Origin: an uncultured Oscillospiraceae bacterium
GTDB lineage: Bacteria > Bacillota > Clostridia > Oscillospirales > Ruminococcaceae
Reading direction: 5' to 3'
DNA: 64,000 bases
Assembly: GCA_905197685.1 (NCBI GenBank)
Contig: CAJJZS010000004.1
Coordinates: 62,001-126,000, forward strand
Shown: in pieces, positions 51,326-59,593 of the stretch
Position numbering within the stretch: position 1 is the stretch's first letter
How the letters are laid out: every line of letters starts with the position of its first letter
Position numbers and translations under genes: made by a program
Notes under the pieces: generated by a model
Databases searched by the model: none
What the model was told of the DNA's origin: nothing
The model's input: only the letters and a program-made list of their open reading frames with translations

Positions 51326-51796
51326 GTGCCAAGAAGAGGTCAAATCGCTAAACGTGATGTTCTGCCAGATCCGATGTACAACTCTAAGCTGGTAACACGT
51401 TTGATCAACAATATCATGTATGACGGTAAGAAGGGTGTTGCCCAGAAAATCGTCTACGGTGCATTCGAAATCGTAAACGAAAAGACAGGAAAAGATGCTC
51501 TGGAAGCTTTCAAAGAGGCTCTGGAAAACATTATGCCTGTTCTCGAAGTAAAAGCACGCCGTATCGGTGGTGCTACCTATCAGGTTCCGATGGAAGTTCG
51601 TCCGGCAAGAAGACAGACCCTGGGTCTGAGATGGCTGACAAACTACTCCAGAGCTCGTTCCGAAAAAACAATGAAAGAGCGTCTGGCTGGTGAAATCATT
51701 GATGCAATCAATGGTACCGGCGGAGCAGTTAAAAAACGTGAGGATACTCACAAAATGGCTGAAGCTAACAAAGCTTTTGCACATTACAGATTCTAA
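51326..51796 (+). CDS. rpsG: 30S ribosomal protein S7
   Basis: 156 residues. GTG start, PRRGQIAKRDVLPDPMYNSKLVTRLIN at the N-terminus and GGATYQVPMEVRPARRQTLGLRW in the middle are typical of S7, which nucleates 30S head assembly. Ribosome site AAGGAGGG at 51311-51318 with 7-8 bases spacing decides the start over an in-frame upstream GTG. Second gene of the str operon. Confidence 0.98.
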   Translation: MPRRGQIAKRDVLPDPMYNSKLVTRLINNIMYDGKKGVAQKIVYGAFEIVNEKTGKDALEAFKEALENIMPVLEVKARRIGGATYQVPMEVRPARRQTLGLRWLTNYSRARSEKTMKERLAGEIIDAINGTGGAVKKREDTHKMAEANKAFAHYRF

Positions 51797-51814
51797 TCAG
51801 GACAGTTTAAAGAA

Positions 51815-51840
51815 AGCAGTGCCTGAATGTCGGGCACTGC
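51815..51840 (+). promoter_or_regulatory. Hairpin between rpsG and fusA
   Basis: GCAGTGCC pairs with GGGCACTGC around TGAATGTC. A T-rich stretch follows only after about 12 bases, so it may be an mRNA stabiliser or weak attenuator. Confidence 0.5.
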
Positions 51841-51904
51841 ACTCTTTACTGATTCTGGTTTTTTGCTACTCGAATAAGATTATAAGATTGCGAAGGAGGA
51901 CAAT

Positions 51905-53986
51905 ATGCCAAGAGACGTTTCATTAGCATTGACTCGTAACATCGGCATAATGGCGCACATCGATGCTGGTAAAACCACTACCACTGAGCGTATTCTGTAC
52001 TACACCGGTATCAACCATAAAATCGGTGAAACTCATGATGGTAGCGCAACGATGGACTGGATGGTTCAGGAGCAGGAAAGAGGTATTACTATCACTTCCG
52101 CTGCTACTACCTGCTACTGGAAAGGTCATCGTATCAACATCATCGACACCCCCGGACACGTTGACTTTACAGTAGAAGTAGAGCGTTCCCTGCGAGTTCT
52201 CGACGGTTCTGTAACAGTAATGTGCGCAAAGGGCGGCGTTGAGCCACAGTCTGAAACTGTATGGCGCCAGGCTGATAAATATCGCGTTCCAAGAATGATC
52301 TATGTAAACAAAATGGACATCATGGGCGCAGATTTCTATAATGTTCTGGATATGATCCATGACCGTCTGAAATGTAATGCTGTTCCGATTCAGCTGCCAA
52401 TCGGTTCGGAAGCTTTCTTTGAAGGCTTAATCGACCTGGTAGAGATGAAAGCATACATCTACAATGACGACATGGGCAAAGATATTTCCGTTACCGAAAT
52501 TCCTGACAACATGAAGGAAAAGGCAGAGGAATATCGTACCAAGATGCTCGAGTCCATCTGCGAACAGGACGAAGAGCTGATGGAAAAATACTTCAACGGC
52601 GAGGAACTGACCATCGAAGAGATTAAACACGCAATCCGTGTTGATACTCTGGCGAACAGAATGGTTCCGGTATGCTGCGGTACTTCCTACAAAAACAAGG
52701 GTGTTCAGAAACTGCTGGATGCAATTGTTGACTATATGCCTGCACCGACCGATGTTCCTGACATCAAAGGTGTAAGCCTCGACAGCGAAGAAGAAGAGGA
52801 CAGACCGTCTTCCGATGAAGCTCCGTTTGCAGCTCTTGCATTCAAGATTGCAACCGACCCGTTCGTTGGTAAACTGTGCTTCTTCCGCGTATACTCCGGT
52901 ATTGTCAATACCGGCGACACCGTCCTCAATGCAACTAAAGGACACACCGAGAGAATCGGTCGTATCCTGCAGATGCACGCAAACCACAGAAAAGATATCG
53001 AAGCTTGCTACGCAGGCGATATCGCAGCTGCGGTTGGCGTAAAGAAGGTTACTACCGGTGATACCCTCTGCGATCCGAAAGCTCCGATTATTCTGGAGTC
53101 CATGGAATTCCCGGAACCGGTTATCCGTGTAGCAATCGAACCTAAGACCAAAGCAGGTCAGGAAAAAATGGGTATCGCTCTGGCTAAACTGGCAGAAGAA
53201 GACCCGACCTTCAAAACTTACACCGACGAAGAGACCGGTCAGACCATCATCGCAGGTATGGGTGAGCTCCATCTGGAAATCATCGTTGACCGTCTGTTGC
53301 GTGAGTTTAAGGTAGAAGCAAACGTAGGTAAACCTCAGGTAGCTTACAAAGAAACCATGAGAAAACCTGCGGACGTCGATATGAAATACGCTCGTCAGTC
53401 CGGTGGTAAAGGTCAGTACGGTCACGTTAAGATCAGAGTTACTCCGAACGAATCCGGTAAGGGTTACGAGTTCGTTAACAACGTTGTCGGCGGCGCAATC
53501 CCGAAAGAATACATTCCTGCTGTTGATGCCGGTATTCAGGGCGCAATGCAGGCAGGTATCCTTGCAGCTTACCCGGTAGTTGACGTTAAGGTTGAACTGT
53601 ACGACGGTTCTTACCATGAAGTTGACTCCTCTGAAATGGCATTTAAGATTGCCGGTTCTATGGCATTCAAAGAGGCTATGAGAAAAGGTGACGCTGTACT
53701 GCTCGAGCCTATCATGAAAGTAACCGTTATCACTCCGGACGATTATCTGGGTGATGTTATCGGCGACCTGAACTCCCGTCGTGGACAGATTCAGGGTATG
53801 GAAGCAAGACACGGTGTACAGCAGGTAAATTCCTTTGTTCCGCTGTCTGAAATGTTCGGTTACGCTACCGACCTGCGTTCTAAGACACAGGGTCGCGGTC
53901 AGTACACCATGGAACCTTCTCACTATGTAGAAGTTCCAAAGAGCATTGCTGAAAAAATTATTTCTGCAAGAACAAAAGGTGAATAA
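51905..53986 (+). CDS. fusA: Elongation factor G
   Basis: 693 residues. G domain with P-loop AHIDAGKT at 17-24, DTPGHVDF and NKMD motifs, then domains II-V. EF-G drives translocation and, with RRF, ribosome recycling. Ribosome site GAAGGAGG. Codon use is strongly biased, as expected for an abundant factor. Confidence 0.98.
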   Translation: MPRDVSLALTRNIGIMAHIDAGKTTTTERILYYTGINHKIGETHDGSATMDWMVQEQERGITITSAATTCYWKGHRINIIDTPGHVDFTVEVERSLRVLDGSVTVMCAKGGVEPQSETVWRQADKYRVPRMIYVNKMDIMGADFYNVLDMIHDRLKCNAVPIQLPIGSEAFFEGLIDLVEMKAYIYNDDMGKDISVTEIPDNMKEKAEEYRTKMLESICEQDEELMEKYFNGEELTIEEIKHAIRVDTLANRMVPVCCGTSYKNKGVQKLLDAIVDYMPAPTDVPDIKGVSLDSEEEEDRPSSDEAPFAALAFKIATDPFVGKLCFFRVYSGIVNTGDTVLNATKGHTERIGRILQMHANHRKDIEACYAGDIAAAVGVKKVTTGDTLCDPKAPIILESMEFPEPVIRVAIEPKTKAGQEKMGIALAKLAEEDPTFKTYTDEETGQTIIAGMGELHLEIIVDRLLREFKVEANVGKPQVAYKETMRKPADVDMKYARQSGGKGQYGHVKIRVTPNESGKGYEFVNNVVGGAIPKEYIPAVDAGIQGAMQAGILAAYPVVDVKVELYDGSYHEVDSSEMAFKIAGSMAFKEAMRKGDAVLLEPIMKVTVITPDDYLGDVIGDLNSRRGQIQGMEARHGVQQVNSFVPLSEMFGYATDLRSKTQGRGQYTMEPSHYVEVPKSIAEKIISARTKGE

Positions 53987-54070
53987 TCCTCTGTTCTTTC
54001 AAAAATAAGCGCGTTTTTGAGGAATAATTCTGCTTTTTTACAGGATTGCCCTTGATTTTTAAACAATAAA

Positions 54071-54099
54071 TTGTTACAATACAAAATGTAACATATACA
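54071..54099 (+). promoter_or_regulatory. Promoter of tuf with inverted repeat
   Basis: TTGTTA at 54071-54076 and TATACA at 54094-54099, spacer 17. TGTTAC and GTAACA form a dyad over the spacer. The tuf gene can thus be transcribed apart from fusA. Confidence 0.45.
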
Positions 54100-54108
54100 A
54101 ATATGACT

Positions 54109-54145
54109 GCGGATATCCCCTTTCAATAAAATAGGGAAAATCCGC
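54109..54145 (+). promoter_or_regulatory. Hairpin just upstream of tuf
   Basis: GCGGAT (54109-54114) pairs with ATCCGC (54140-54145), with CCC/GGG inside. It ends 11 bases before the tuf ribosome site. Confidence 0.5.
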
Positions 54146-54167
54146 GTATAAAAGGGAGGAAATAACC

Positions 54168-55367
54168 ATGGCAAAAGCTAAATTCGAAAGAACTAAGCCA
54201 CATGTTAACATCGGTACCATCGGTCACGTTGACCACGGTAAAACTACTCTGACTGCTGCTATCACAAAAGCTCTGTCCCTCAAAGGTCAGGCTAAATTTG
54301 AAGATTACGCTAACATCGATAAAGCTCCGGAAGAGAGAGAACGTGGTATCACAATCAACACTTCTCACGTAGAGTACGAAACTGACAACAGACACTACGC
54401 TCACGTTGACTGCCCAGGACATGCTGACTACGTTAAGAACATGATCACCGGTGCTGCTCAGATGGACGGCGCTATCCTCGTTGTATCCGCAGCAGACGGT
54501 CCGATGCCACAGACCCGTGAGCACATCCTGCTCTCCCGTCAGGTAGGCGTTCCTTACATTGTAGTATTCATGAACAAAGCTGACCAGGTTGACGATCCGG
54601 AACTGCTTGAACTGGTAGAGATGGAAATCCGTGACCTGCTCAACGAGTACGAATTCCCGGGCGATGACACACCAATCGTTTGCGGTTCTGCTCTGAAAGC
54701 TCTGGAAGCACCAAATGATCCTTCCGATCCTGCTTACGAGCCAATCTACAAACTGATGGAAGCAGTTGACGAATACATCCCAACTCCGGAAAGAAAACAG
54801 GATCTGCCATTCCTGATGCCGGTTGAAGATATCTTCACCATCACCGGTCGTGGTACTGTTGCTACCGGTAGAGTTGAAAGAGGCGTTCTGAAACTGTCTG
54901 ACGAAATCGAAATCGTAGGTCTCCAGGAAGAAAAAATGAAGACCGTTGTTACCGGTATCGAAATGTTCAGAAAACTGCTCGACTTCGCTGAAGCTGGCGA
55001 CAACATCGGCGCTCTGCTCCGTGGTGTTCAGAGAACTGACATCAAACGTGGTCAGGTTCTGTGCAAACCGGGTTCCATCCATCCGCACACCAACTTCCAC
55101 GGTCAGGTTTACGTTCTGAAAAAAGATGAAGGTGGTCGTCATACTCCATTCTTCAACAACTACAGACCTCAGTTCTTCTTCAGAACAACTGACGTTACCG
55201 GTGTTATCAAACTGCCGGAAGGCGTTGAAATGTGCATGCCTGGCGATAACGTAGAGATGGACGTTGAACTGATCACTCCAATCGCTATCGAAGCTGGTCT
55301 GCGTTTCGCTATCCGTGAAGGTGGCAGAACCGTAGGTTCCGGCGTAGTTACCGCTATTGCTGAATAA
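54168..55367 (+). CDS. tuf: Elongation factor Tu
   Basis: 399 residues. P-loop GHVDHGKT at 19-26, DCPGHADY, NKAD motif, and the domain 2-3 tRNA-binding region. It delivers aminoacyl-tRNA to the ribosome. The codon bias is the strongest in the window. Ribosome site GGGAGG. A strong terminator follows, closing the str operon. Confidence 0.98.
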   Translation: MAKAKFERTKPHVNIGTIGHVDHGKTTLTAAITKALSLKGQAKFEDYANIDKAPEERERGITINTSHVEYETDNRHYAHVDCPGHADYVKNMITGAAQMDGAILVVSAADGPMPQTREHILLSRQVGVPYIVVFMNKADQVDDPELLELVEMEIRDLLNEYEFPGDDTPIVCGSALKALEAPNDPSDPAYEPIYKLMEAVDEYIPTPERKQDLPFLMPVEDIFTITGRGTVATGRVERGVLKLSDEIEIVGLQEEKMKTVVTGIEMFRKLLDFAEAGDNIGALLRGVQRTDIKRGQVLCKPGSIHPHTNFHGQVYVLKKDEGGRHTPFFNNYRPQFFFRTTDVTGVIKLPEGVEMCMPGDNVEMDVELITPIAIEAGLRFAIREGGRTVGSGVVTAIAE

Positions 55368-55396
55368 TCTTAGCTTTTGAATTTCAATTGCTTTTT

Positions 55397-55433
55397 TAAG
55401 AGGTACAACCCTTTGGGTTGTACCTCTTTTTTA
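55397..55433 (+). terminator. Terminator of the str operon
   Basis: AAGAGGTACAACCC pairs with GGGTTGTACCTCTT, then six T's. Confidence 0.93.
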
Positions 55434-55457
55434 TGGCGCCGAATAGGCATGAAAAAT

Positions 55458-55703
55458 CCCCCAGTTCAACTGGGGGTCAATAAAAAATACTTTAGTAAAT
55501 GAAATAGGTTCCAGCATTAGCTGGAACCTAAAGAAAATCAATATAGTTTAAAACAAGCAAAGGAATCACATAATATAGCCCCGAAAAGGGGCTTGCAGTG
55601 CAAAATATGTGATTGAATATTAGTTCAGTGCCCCCTTAAGGGGGCAACCACAAGAGATAGACCCTTATAGGGTCTGTTCAAACCACCCGTTCAACGGGTG
55701 GTT
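55458..55703 (+). ncRNA. Cluster of six perfect hairpins; structured RNA or IS200/IS605-like relic
   Basis: Within 246 bases lie six perfect inverted repeats: H1 55458-55476 (CCCCCAGTT/AACTGGGGG), H2 55505-55530 (TAGGTTCCAGC/GCTGGAACCTA), H3 55564-55614 (outer AATCACATA/TATGTGATT, inner AGCCCC/GGGGCT), H4 55629-55646 (TGCCCCC/GGGGGCA), H5 55659-55675 (AGACCC/GGGTCT), and H6 55681-55703 (AACCACCCGTT/AACGGGTGGTT). H1 and H6 share the apex GTTCAAC. No coding frame is present. The last hairpin is followed by a T-rich tail and could end a transcript. Ends of IS200/IS605-type elements carry such foldback structures, so a relic or non-autonomous element is likely; a stand-alone structured RNA is the alternative. 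Confidence 0.5.
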
Positions 55704-55776
55704 TTGATTATTCTTACAAAAGAAAGACTAAAATCGACAATAATGACAAATAAATTACAAAAATTGCAAATTTCCC

Positions 55777-55805
55777 TTGTAATTTTGTAATTTTTATAGT
55801 ATACT
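55777..55805 (+). promoter_or_regulatory. Promoter of the 55884 gene
   Basis: TTGTAA at 55777-55782 and TATACT at 55800-55805, spacer 17. Confidence 0.6.
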
Positions 55806-55883
55806 TATAAACAGAAAATCTATCAGGCAACAAATTTCTTCCGATGCAATATCATATCTTAAAAGGGAAGGGGGCGGCACGGA

Positions 55884-56849
55884 ATGAAATTGAAAAAAAC
55901 GGTGATAGCATTTGGTATGGCAATGGTGATGACAGTGGGATTCAGTGCCGTTTCTTATGCGTCTTTTCCGATGGGTATGATGATTGGCACCTCTGCGCCG
56001 ATTTCCATGCAGGATGACTCTTATTCGTTGGATTTATCTCGGGCGCAGATAAAGCACAGTCAGCAAACGGCAAAAACACTTTCTCTTCCGATTCAGCAGC
56101 AGCCGGATTTGCAACAAGAATTGTTGTTTTATCCGGGAGATGTTTTATATCTTCCACTGTTGAATGTTGAAAACGGTTTGCTGTATTCCGAAAAATCCTG
56201 TCCTTCAAATTGGGACTTTTTGACAGAAGGATTTGACCAAAATGTAGTAACTGCGGTGAGATGGGCAAACGAAACCGGAACTTTGAGCGTGGCAGTTCAC
56301 TTTGCGCAGAGCTTGCAGCAGTCCAAACCGATTGCAATACAGGGAAAAATTTCGCTGTATGATAAGACAAGCGGCGCACAGTCAGAGCCTCTTATTTTGC
56401 AGGCAAGTTTTTCAAATCCCCAAAAAGAACTGATTCCCGGCGCCATCAATGAGATTGTTTCTCCGATGAATCTGCACGCGGGGGAAAATGCGGGGGAAAG
56501 TCCGGTTACGCTTTCCTTTGAAAATCATGTGTTTTTTAAAGATGCGCAGATTCAGCCAAATACCAGTATCTATCTGAATTTGGACCAGAGCTTTGATAAT
56601 CAAATTGCCAACCGTTATAAATCTTTTGACATTCAGTGTTACTCTTTTTTGGGAGAGGAAGATTCTTTTCAACAGCCGGGGCAGCTCTACCTTCCGGCGC
56701 AGAGAACAGATTCTTATGTTTATGAAGTAATGGAGGACGGCTCTTTGCGGAGAATCCAATCGGAATTTGATGAGGAAACAGGTACTGTGTACTTTTTAAC
56801 GGACAGCTTGGGTTATTACATTGTATCCCCGATTTTGATGGGAGAATAG
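55884..56849 (+). CDS. Exported protein, unknown
   Basis: 321 residues. Signal peptide with cleavage after SYA-S at about residue 27. The mature protein is rich in Gln, Ser and Leu and appears beta-rich, with LTFEN-type strands and a repeat-like FLTDSLGYYIVSP end (the SYVYEVMEDGSLRRIQSEFDEETGTVYFLTDSLGYYIVS part resembles C-terminal beta modules of clostridial surface proteins). No catalytic motif or anchor is seen. ATG preceded by GGGAAGGGGG. Its own promoter and terminator frame it. Confidence 0.7.
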   Translation: MKLKKTVIAFGMAMVMTVGFSAVSYASFPMGMMIGTSAPISMQDDSYSLDLSRAQIKHSQQTAKTLSLPIQQQPDLQQELLFYPGDVLYLPLLNVENGLLYSEKSCPSNWDFLTEGFDQNVVTAVRWANETGTLSVAVHFAQSLQQSKPIAIQGKISLYDKTSGAQSEPLILQASFSNPQKELIPGAINEIVSPMNLHAGENAGESPVTLSFENHVFFKDAQIQPNTSIYLNLDQSFDNQIANRYKSFDIQCYSFLGEEDSFQQPGQLYLPAQRTDSYVYEVMEDGSLRRIQSEFDEETGTVYFLTDSLGYYIVSPILMGE

Positions 56850-56871
56850 AATAACAAAATATTTGAAACCG

Positions 56872-56907
56872 AAAAGAGATGTGGAAAACTTCCGCATCTC
56901 TTTTTTC
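56872..56907 (+). terminator. Terminator after the 55884 gene
   Basis: AAAAGAGATG-GGAA pairs with TTCC-CATCTCTTTT, with a mismatched T/G, then T's. Confidence 0.85.
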
Positions 56908-57007
56908 TGTATTTTGGGAAACCTGGGAAAAGCAGTGGAAAACAAAAATCATCAAACAGAACAAAAAACACTACTAAAATTTGTTTGGTATTGAATAAAA
57001 TTTAGTA

Positions 57008-57036
57008 TTGTGTATTGCATAGTACTGTGCTATAAT
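57008..57036 (+). promoter_or_regulatory. Promoter and likely PadR operator
   Basis: TTGTGT at 57008-57013 and TATAAT at 57031-57036, spacer 17. Partial dyads such as TAGTAT/AGTACT overlap the spacer and -35, as expected if PadR represses its own operon. Confidence 0.5.
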
Positions 57037-57063
57037 ATAGGCATAGGGAGAGGAGGGACGAAA

Positions 57064-57384
57064 GTGAACACACAGTTTCGCAAAGGTGTGATAGAAATGT
57101 GTATCCTCGCTCTGATCCAGCGAAAGGATATGTATGGGTACGAGATTGTACAGAATATTGCCTACTATACCGAAATAAACGAGGGAACCGTTTATCCGAT
57201 TCTGCGCAGGCTGACACAGGAAGAATACTTTGTAACCTACTTAAAAGAAAGTACGGTGGGTCCGGCAAGAAAGTATTACCACATGACAGAAAAAGGGAGC
57301 GGATATCTCGGCTCGCTGAAGGCAGACTGGAACGATTTTTCAAAAATGGTCAATGATATTTTAAGAGGTGAGGTTCTTGAATAA
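57064..57384 (+). CDS. PadR-family transcriptional regulator
   Basis: 106 residues from the GTG start, the standard short PadR form. Winged-helix DNA-binding domain: KGVIEMCILALIQRKDMYGYEIVQ, then NEGTVYPILRRLTQEEYFVTYLKESTVGPARKYYHMTEKG (recognition helix and wing). PadR proteins usually repress operons for membrane stress or transporters and release DNA when a ligand binds. GGAGGG upstream. It overlaps the next gene, a HAAS protein, so it likely controls this three-gene operon. Confidence 0.93.
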   Translation: MNTQFRKGVIEMCILALIQRKDMYGYEIVQNIAYYTEINEGTVYPILRRLTQEEYFVTYLKESTVGPARKYYHMTEKGSGYLGSLKADWNDFSKMVNDILRGEVLE

Positions 57385-58390
57385 GCAGGAATATTTGGAA
57401 AAATTGGAATCGTGTTTAAAACACAAATTATCCCGGGAAGAAATAGAAGATATTATGCGGGATTATGCGGAATATTTTGAAGAAGGCAGAAGACAAAGCA
57501 AATCCGATTCTGAAATATCCGCAAAACTGGGAACACCGGAGTTGGTGGCTCAACAGCTGATTGAAGAAAATCAGGAACAGAAAAGTGATTATGCCGCAGC
57601 TCACGGACAGGAAAAAAAGAAACCGTGGGATTCTGCAAAGGGATATTGGGAAGAGGTAAAAACCAAGTTCCACGAATGGGATAAGGGAGAGGGAAATACC
57701 AAAAAAGGTACCCCTTCCAAAGAAAAAATCCAAGAAGAAAAATCTGACAGAAAACAGAAAATAAAACAAGCGCAAAGCTCGGATAATCTCCTGATTCGTT
57801 TTATCAAATGCTGCGGCAGAGCGGTTCGCTGGTGTGTTTACGCGCTGATAGCCTTAACTTTGTTGTTTTGTGCGGCAGGCGTCACCTTCTTCCTCCTGGG
57901 GGCGGCAGTGGCAGTTTTCGGACTGTTGGCAGGCGCAGAAGCCGTTTCCGTTTTCCTGCTGTTGATTAGCATTTTGGGAGTCATTCTTTCCGGTTTTGGA
58001 TTTGCCTTTTATCCAAGTTGGGGGGCGGCAATCTTGATGACCTCGATTGCAGGCATCGGTTTTTGCAGCTTGATTTCTATTCTGCTGTTCCGCGCAATCC
58101 GCAGTTTTTGGAGCTTTACCAAATCCGGGCTGAAAAAAGGCGGTTGGATTTGGCTGAAGGTTCTTAAAAAGATAGAAAGCTGGCTGATTCTTCCGGCAGA
58201 TGCTGCGCAAAAGGCAGTTCAAACAGGGGAAAGCTGTGAAGGATTTGAACAGCAGGACAAACCGGAAAGCGATGAAGAGGAAAAAGCAGAATCCTGTGAA
58301 GAGGAGCGCTTTTCGGTGCAGCAGACAGCTTTACCAAGCTCGCTTCCGATTCAGGCAGAGCAGGAAGAACCAAACAGGGAGGGATTTTAA
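57377..58390 (+). CDS. HAAS-domain (DUF1700) membrane protein
   Basis: 337 residues from TTG at 57377. The N-terminal HAAS domain (MNKQEYLEKLESCLKHKLSREEIEDIMRDYAEYFEEG ... LGTPELVAQQLIEE, about 1-65) is followed by a charged linker, four hydrophobic segments (about 150-255), and an acidic tail. PadR-HAAS pairs are frequent in Firmicutes and are thought to sense envelope stress. A TTG start is preferred over the GTG at 57368 because of AGAGGTGAG spacing; it overlaps padR by 8 bases. The third gene starts directly after its stop. Confidence 0.88.
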   Translation: MNKQEYLEKLESCLKHKLSREEIEDIMRDYAEYFEEGRRQSKSDSEISAKLGTPELVAQQLIEENQEQKSDYAAAHGQEKKKPWDSAKGYWEEVKTKFHEWDKGEGNTKKGTPSKEKIQEEKSDRKQKIKQAQSSDNLLIRFIKCCGRAVRWCVYALIALTLLFCAAGVTFFLLGAAVAVFGLLAGAEAVSVFLLLISILGVILSGFGFAFYPSWGAAILMTSIAGIGFCSLISILLFRAIRSFWSFTKSGLKKGGWIWLKVLKKIESWLILPADAAQKAVQTGESCEGFEQQDKPESDEEEKAESCEEERFSVQQTALPSSLPIQAEQEEPNREGF

Positions 58391-59506
58391 ATGAAAAAAT
58401 CAGTAATTGCAGCGGGTGTTTGCTTTGCAGTCGGTGTGGCAGGTATGGCAGTTACCCTTCCTATGGCGGCAAAAGATGGGATAAATCTTTTTAATGAAGC
58501 AATACAGCAGGAGGCAGCCTATCGGCACTGGGAAACGGCGGCGGATGTCACCGAGCTTCGCGTAATCAATGAAACAGACTACGGAAATATTATGATTGGT
58601 GTGAAGCAGTCTGAGGATAACAAGGTTCATTTTTACAGCTTTGATAACCCGTTTCACCACTATCAGGCAGAGATTACAACCGAAAAAGGAAAGGCTGTGC
58701 TGAAAATCCGTGAAGAAAAAAACGGAGCGGTTTTGATTAACCGTGAAAATCTGATGCAGGTGATTGGCTCCGAACTCCACTATGAAGGCAACTTTATTTT
58801 GGAAGTTCCCAAGACGCTTTCTATTGTAAGCTCCGAGGCGGACGCCGTTTACCTGATGCCGGGCGGAGGCGTTGAATTTGTCAATGCTGCCCAGATTCGC
58901 AATTACGGCTATGTTCCCAGCGAAGAATACAACTGGAAACTAAAGTATGAAGAAGTATCCGCCCAAACCGAGGGAATGAAAGAGGAAATCGAGCGCCTGA
59001 ATGATGAGATTGCCCGTTTGCAGGAAGAAAGTATGTATGAAGATTATGCTCAGGAGTATTCAAGTGAAACGGTAATTACCGCTTCGGAAAACGGGAAAAT
59101 TTTTCCGTCCGACATTATCAAAATGGAAAATGATTTAAGAGCATATCAAAAAGAATTTTCCGAAGGGGATGTCAGCCGCGAAGTGTATTTTACAAGGGCA
59201 AACGAAATGATGGATAATATTCTGGAAGCAAGAATACAGCAGGCAATCCATGCGGGAAAAGAAGAGTTTCTCTATGATATCGAGGAGATGGATCGTCTGC
59301 AAAGGGAAAACTTTGAGTTGCAGACAGAGATTACCATTGCTCAGCGGGATTATAACAGCGGAGCCATTACACAGGAAGACTATAACCGCATTGTCCGCTC
59401 CTATGAAACATCGGGGAACCTTCTCAATGCAGAAATCAATGAAAAGAAAGCAAATCTGGAAGCGCAGGGCTACCATTGGGACAGCGCTGTTTGGACAGAA
59501 TCATAA
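58391..59506 (+). CDS. Third protein of the padR operon, exported, coiled coil, DUF4097-like region
   Basis: 371 residues. One N-terminal hydrophobic segment (about 5-25), a beta-rich stretch (ADVTELRVINETDYGNIMIG ... FILEVPKTLSIVSSEADAVYL) similar to DUF4097/adhesin-like beta-helix domains often found third in padR-HAAS operons, and then a long coiled coil (about 180-330, two blocks, EERL/IERLNDEIARLQEE and EEMDRLQRENFELQTEI) with a short-chain end. The coiled-coil extension is not usual for DUF4097 proteins. ATG at 58391 immediately follows the HAAS stop. Role presumably in envelope stress; no activity known. Confidence 0.75.
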   Translation: MKKSVIAAGVCFAVGVAGMAVTLPMAAKDGINLFNEAIQQEAAYRHWETAADVTELRVINETDYGNIMIGVKQSEDNKVHFYSFDNPFHHYQAEITTEKGKAVLKIREEKNGAVLINRENLMQVIGSELHYEGNFILEVPKTLSIVSSEADAVYLMPGGGVEFVNAAQIRNYGYVPSEEYNWKLKYEEVSAQTEGMKEEIERLNDEIARLQEESMYEDYAQEYSSETVITASENGKIFPSDIIKMENDLRAYQKEFSEGDVSREVYFTRANEMMDNILEARIQQAIHAGKEEFLYDIEEMDRLQRENFELQTEITIAQRDYNSGAITQEDYNRIVRSYETSGNLLNAEINEKKANLEAQGYHWDSAVWTES

Positions 59507-59540
59507 GTTATCAGAAAACCTCGTAGATTCATCCATAAAG

Positions 59541-59575
59541 AAAAAGCAGGAACGATAATTCGTTCCTGCTTTTTC
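59541..59575. terminator. Bidirectional terminator after the padR operon
   Basis: AAAAAGCAGGAACGA pairs with TCGTTCCTGCTTTTT, loop TAAT; shared with the convergent M42 gene. Confidence 0.92.
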
Positions 59576-59593
59576 GCTGTTATATTTTATGGT

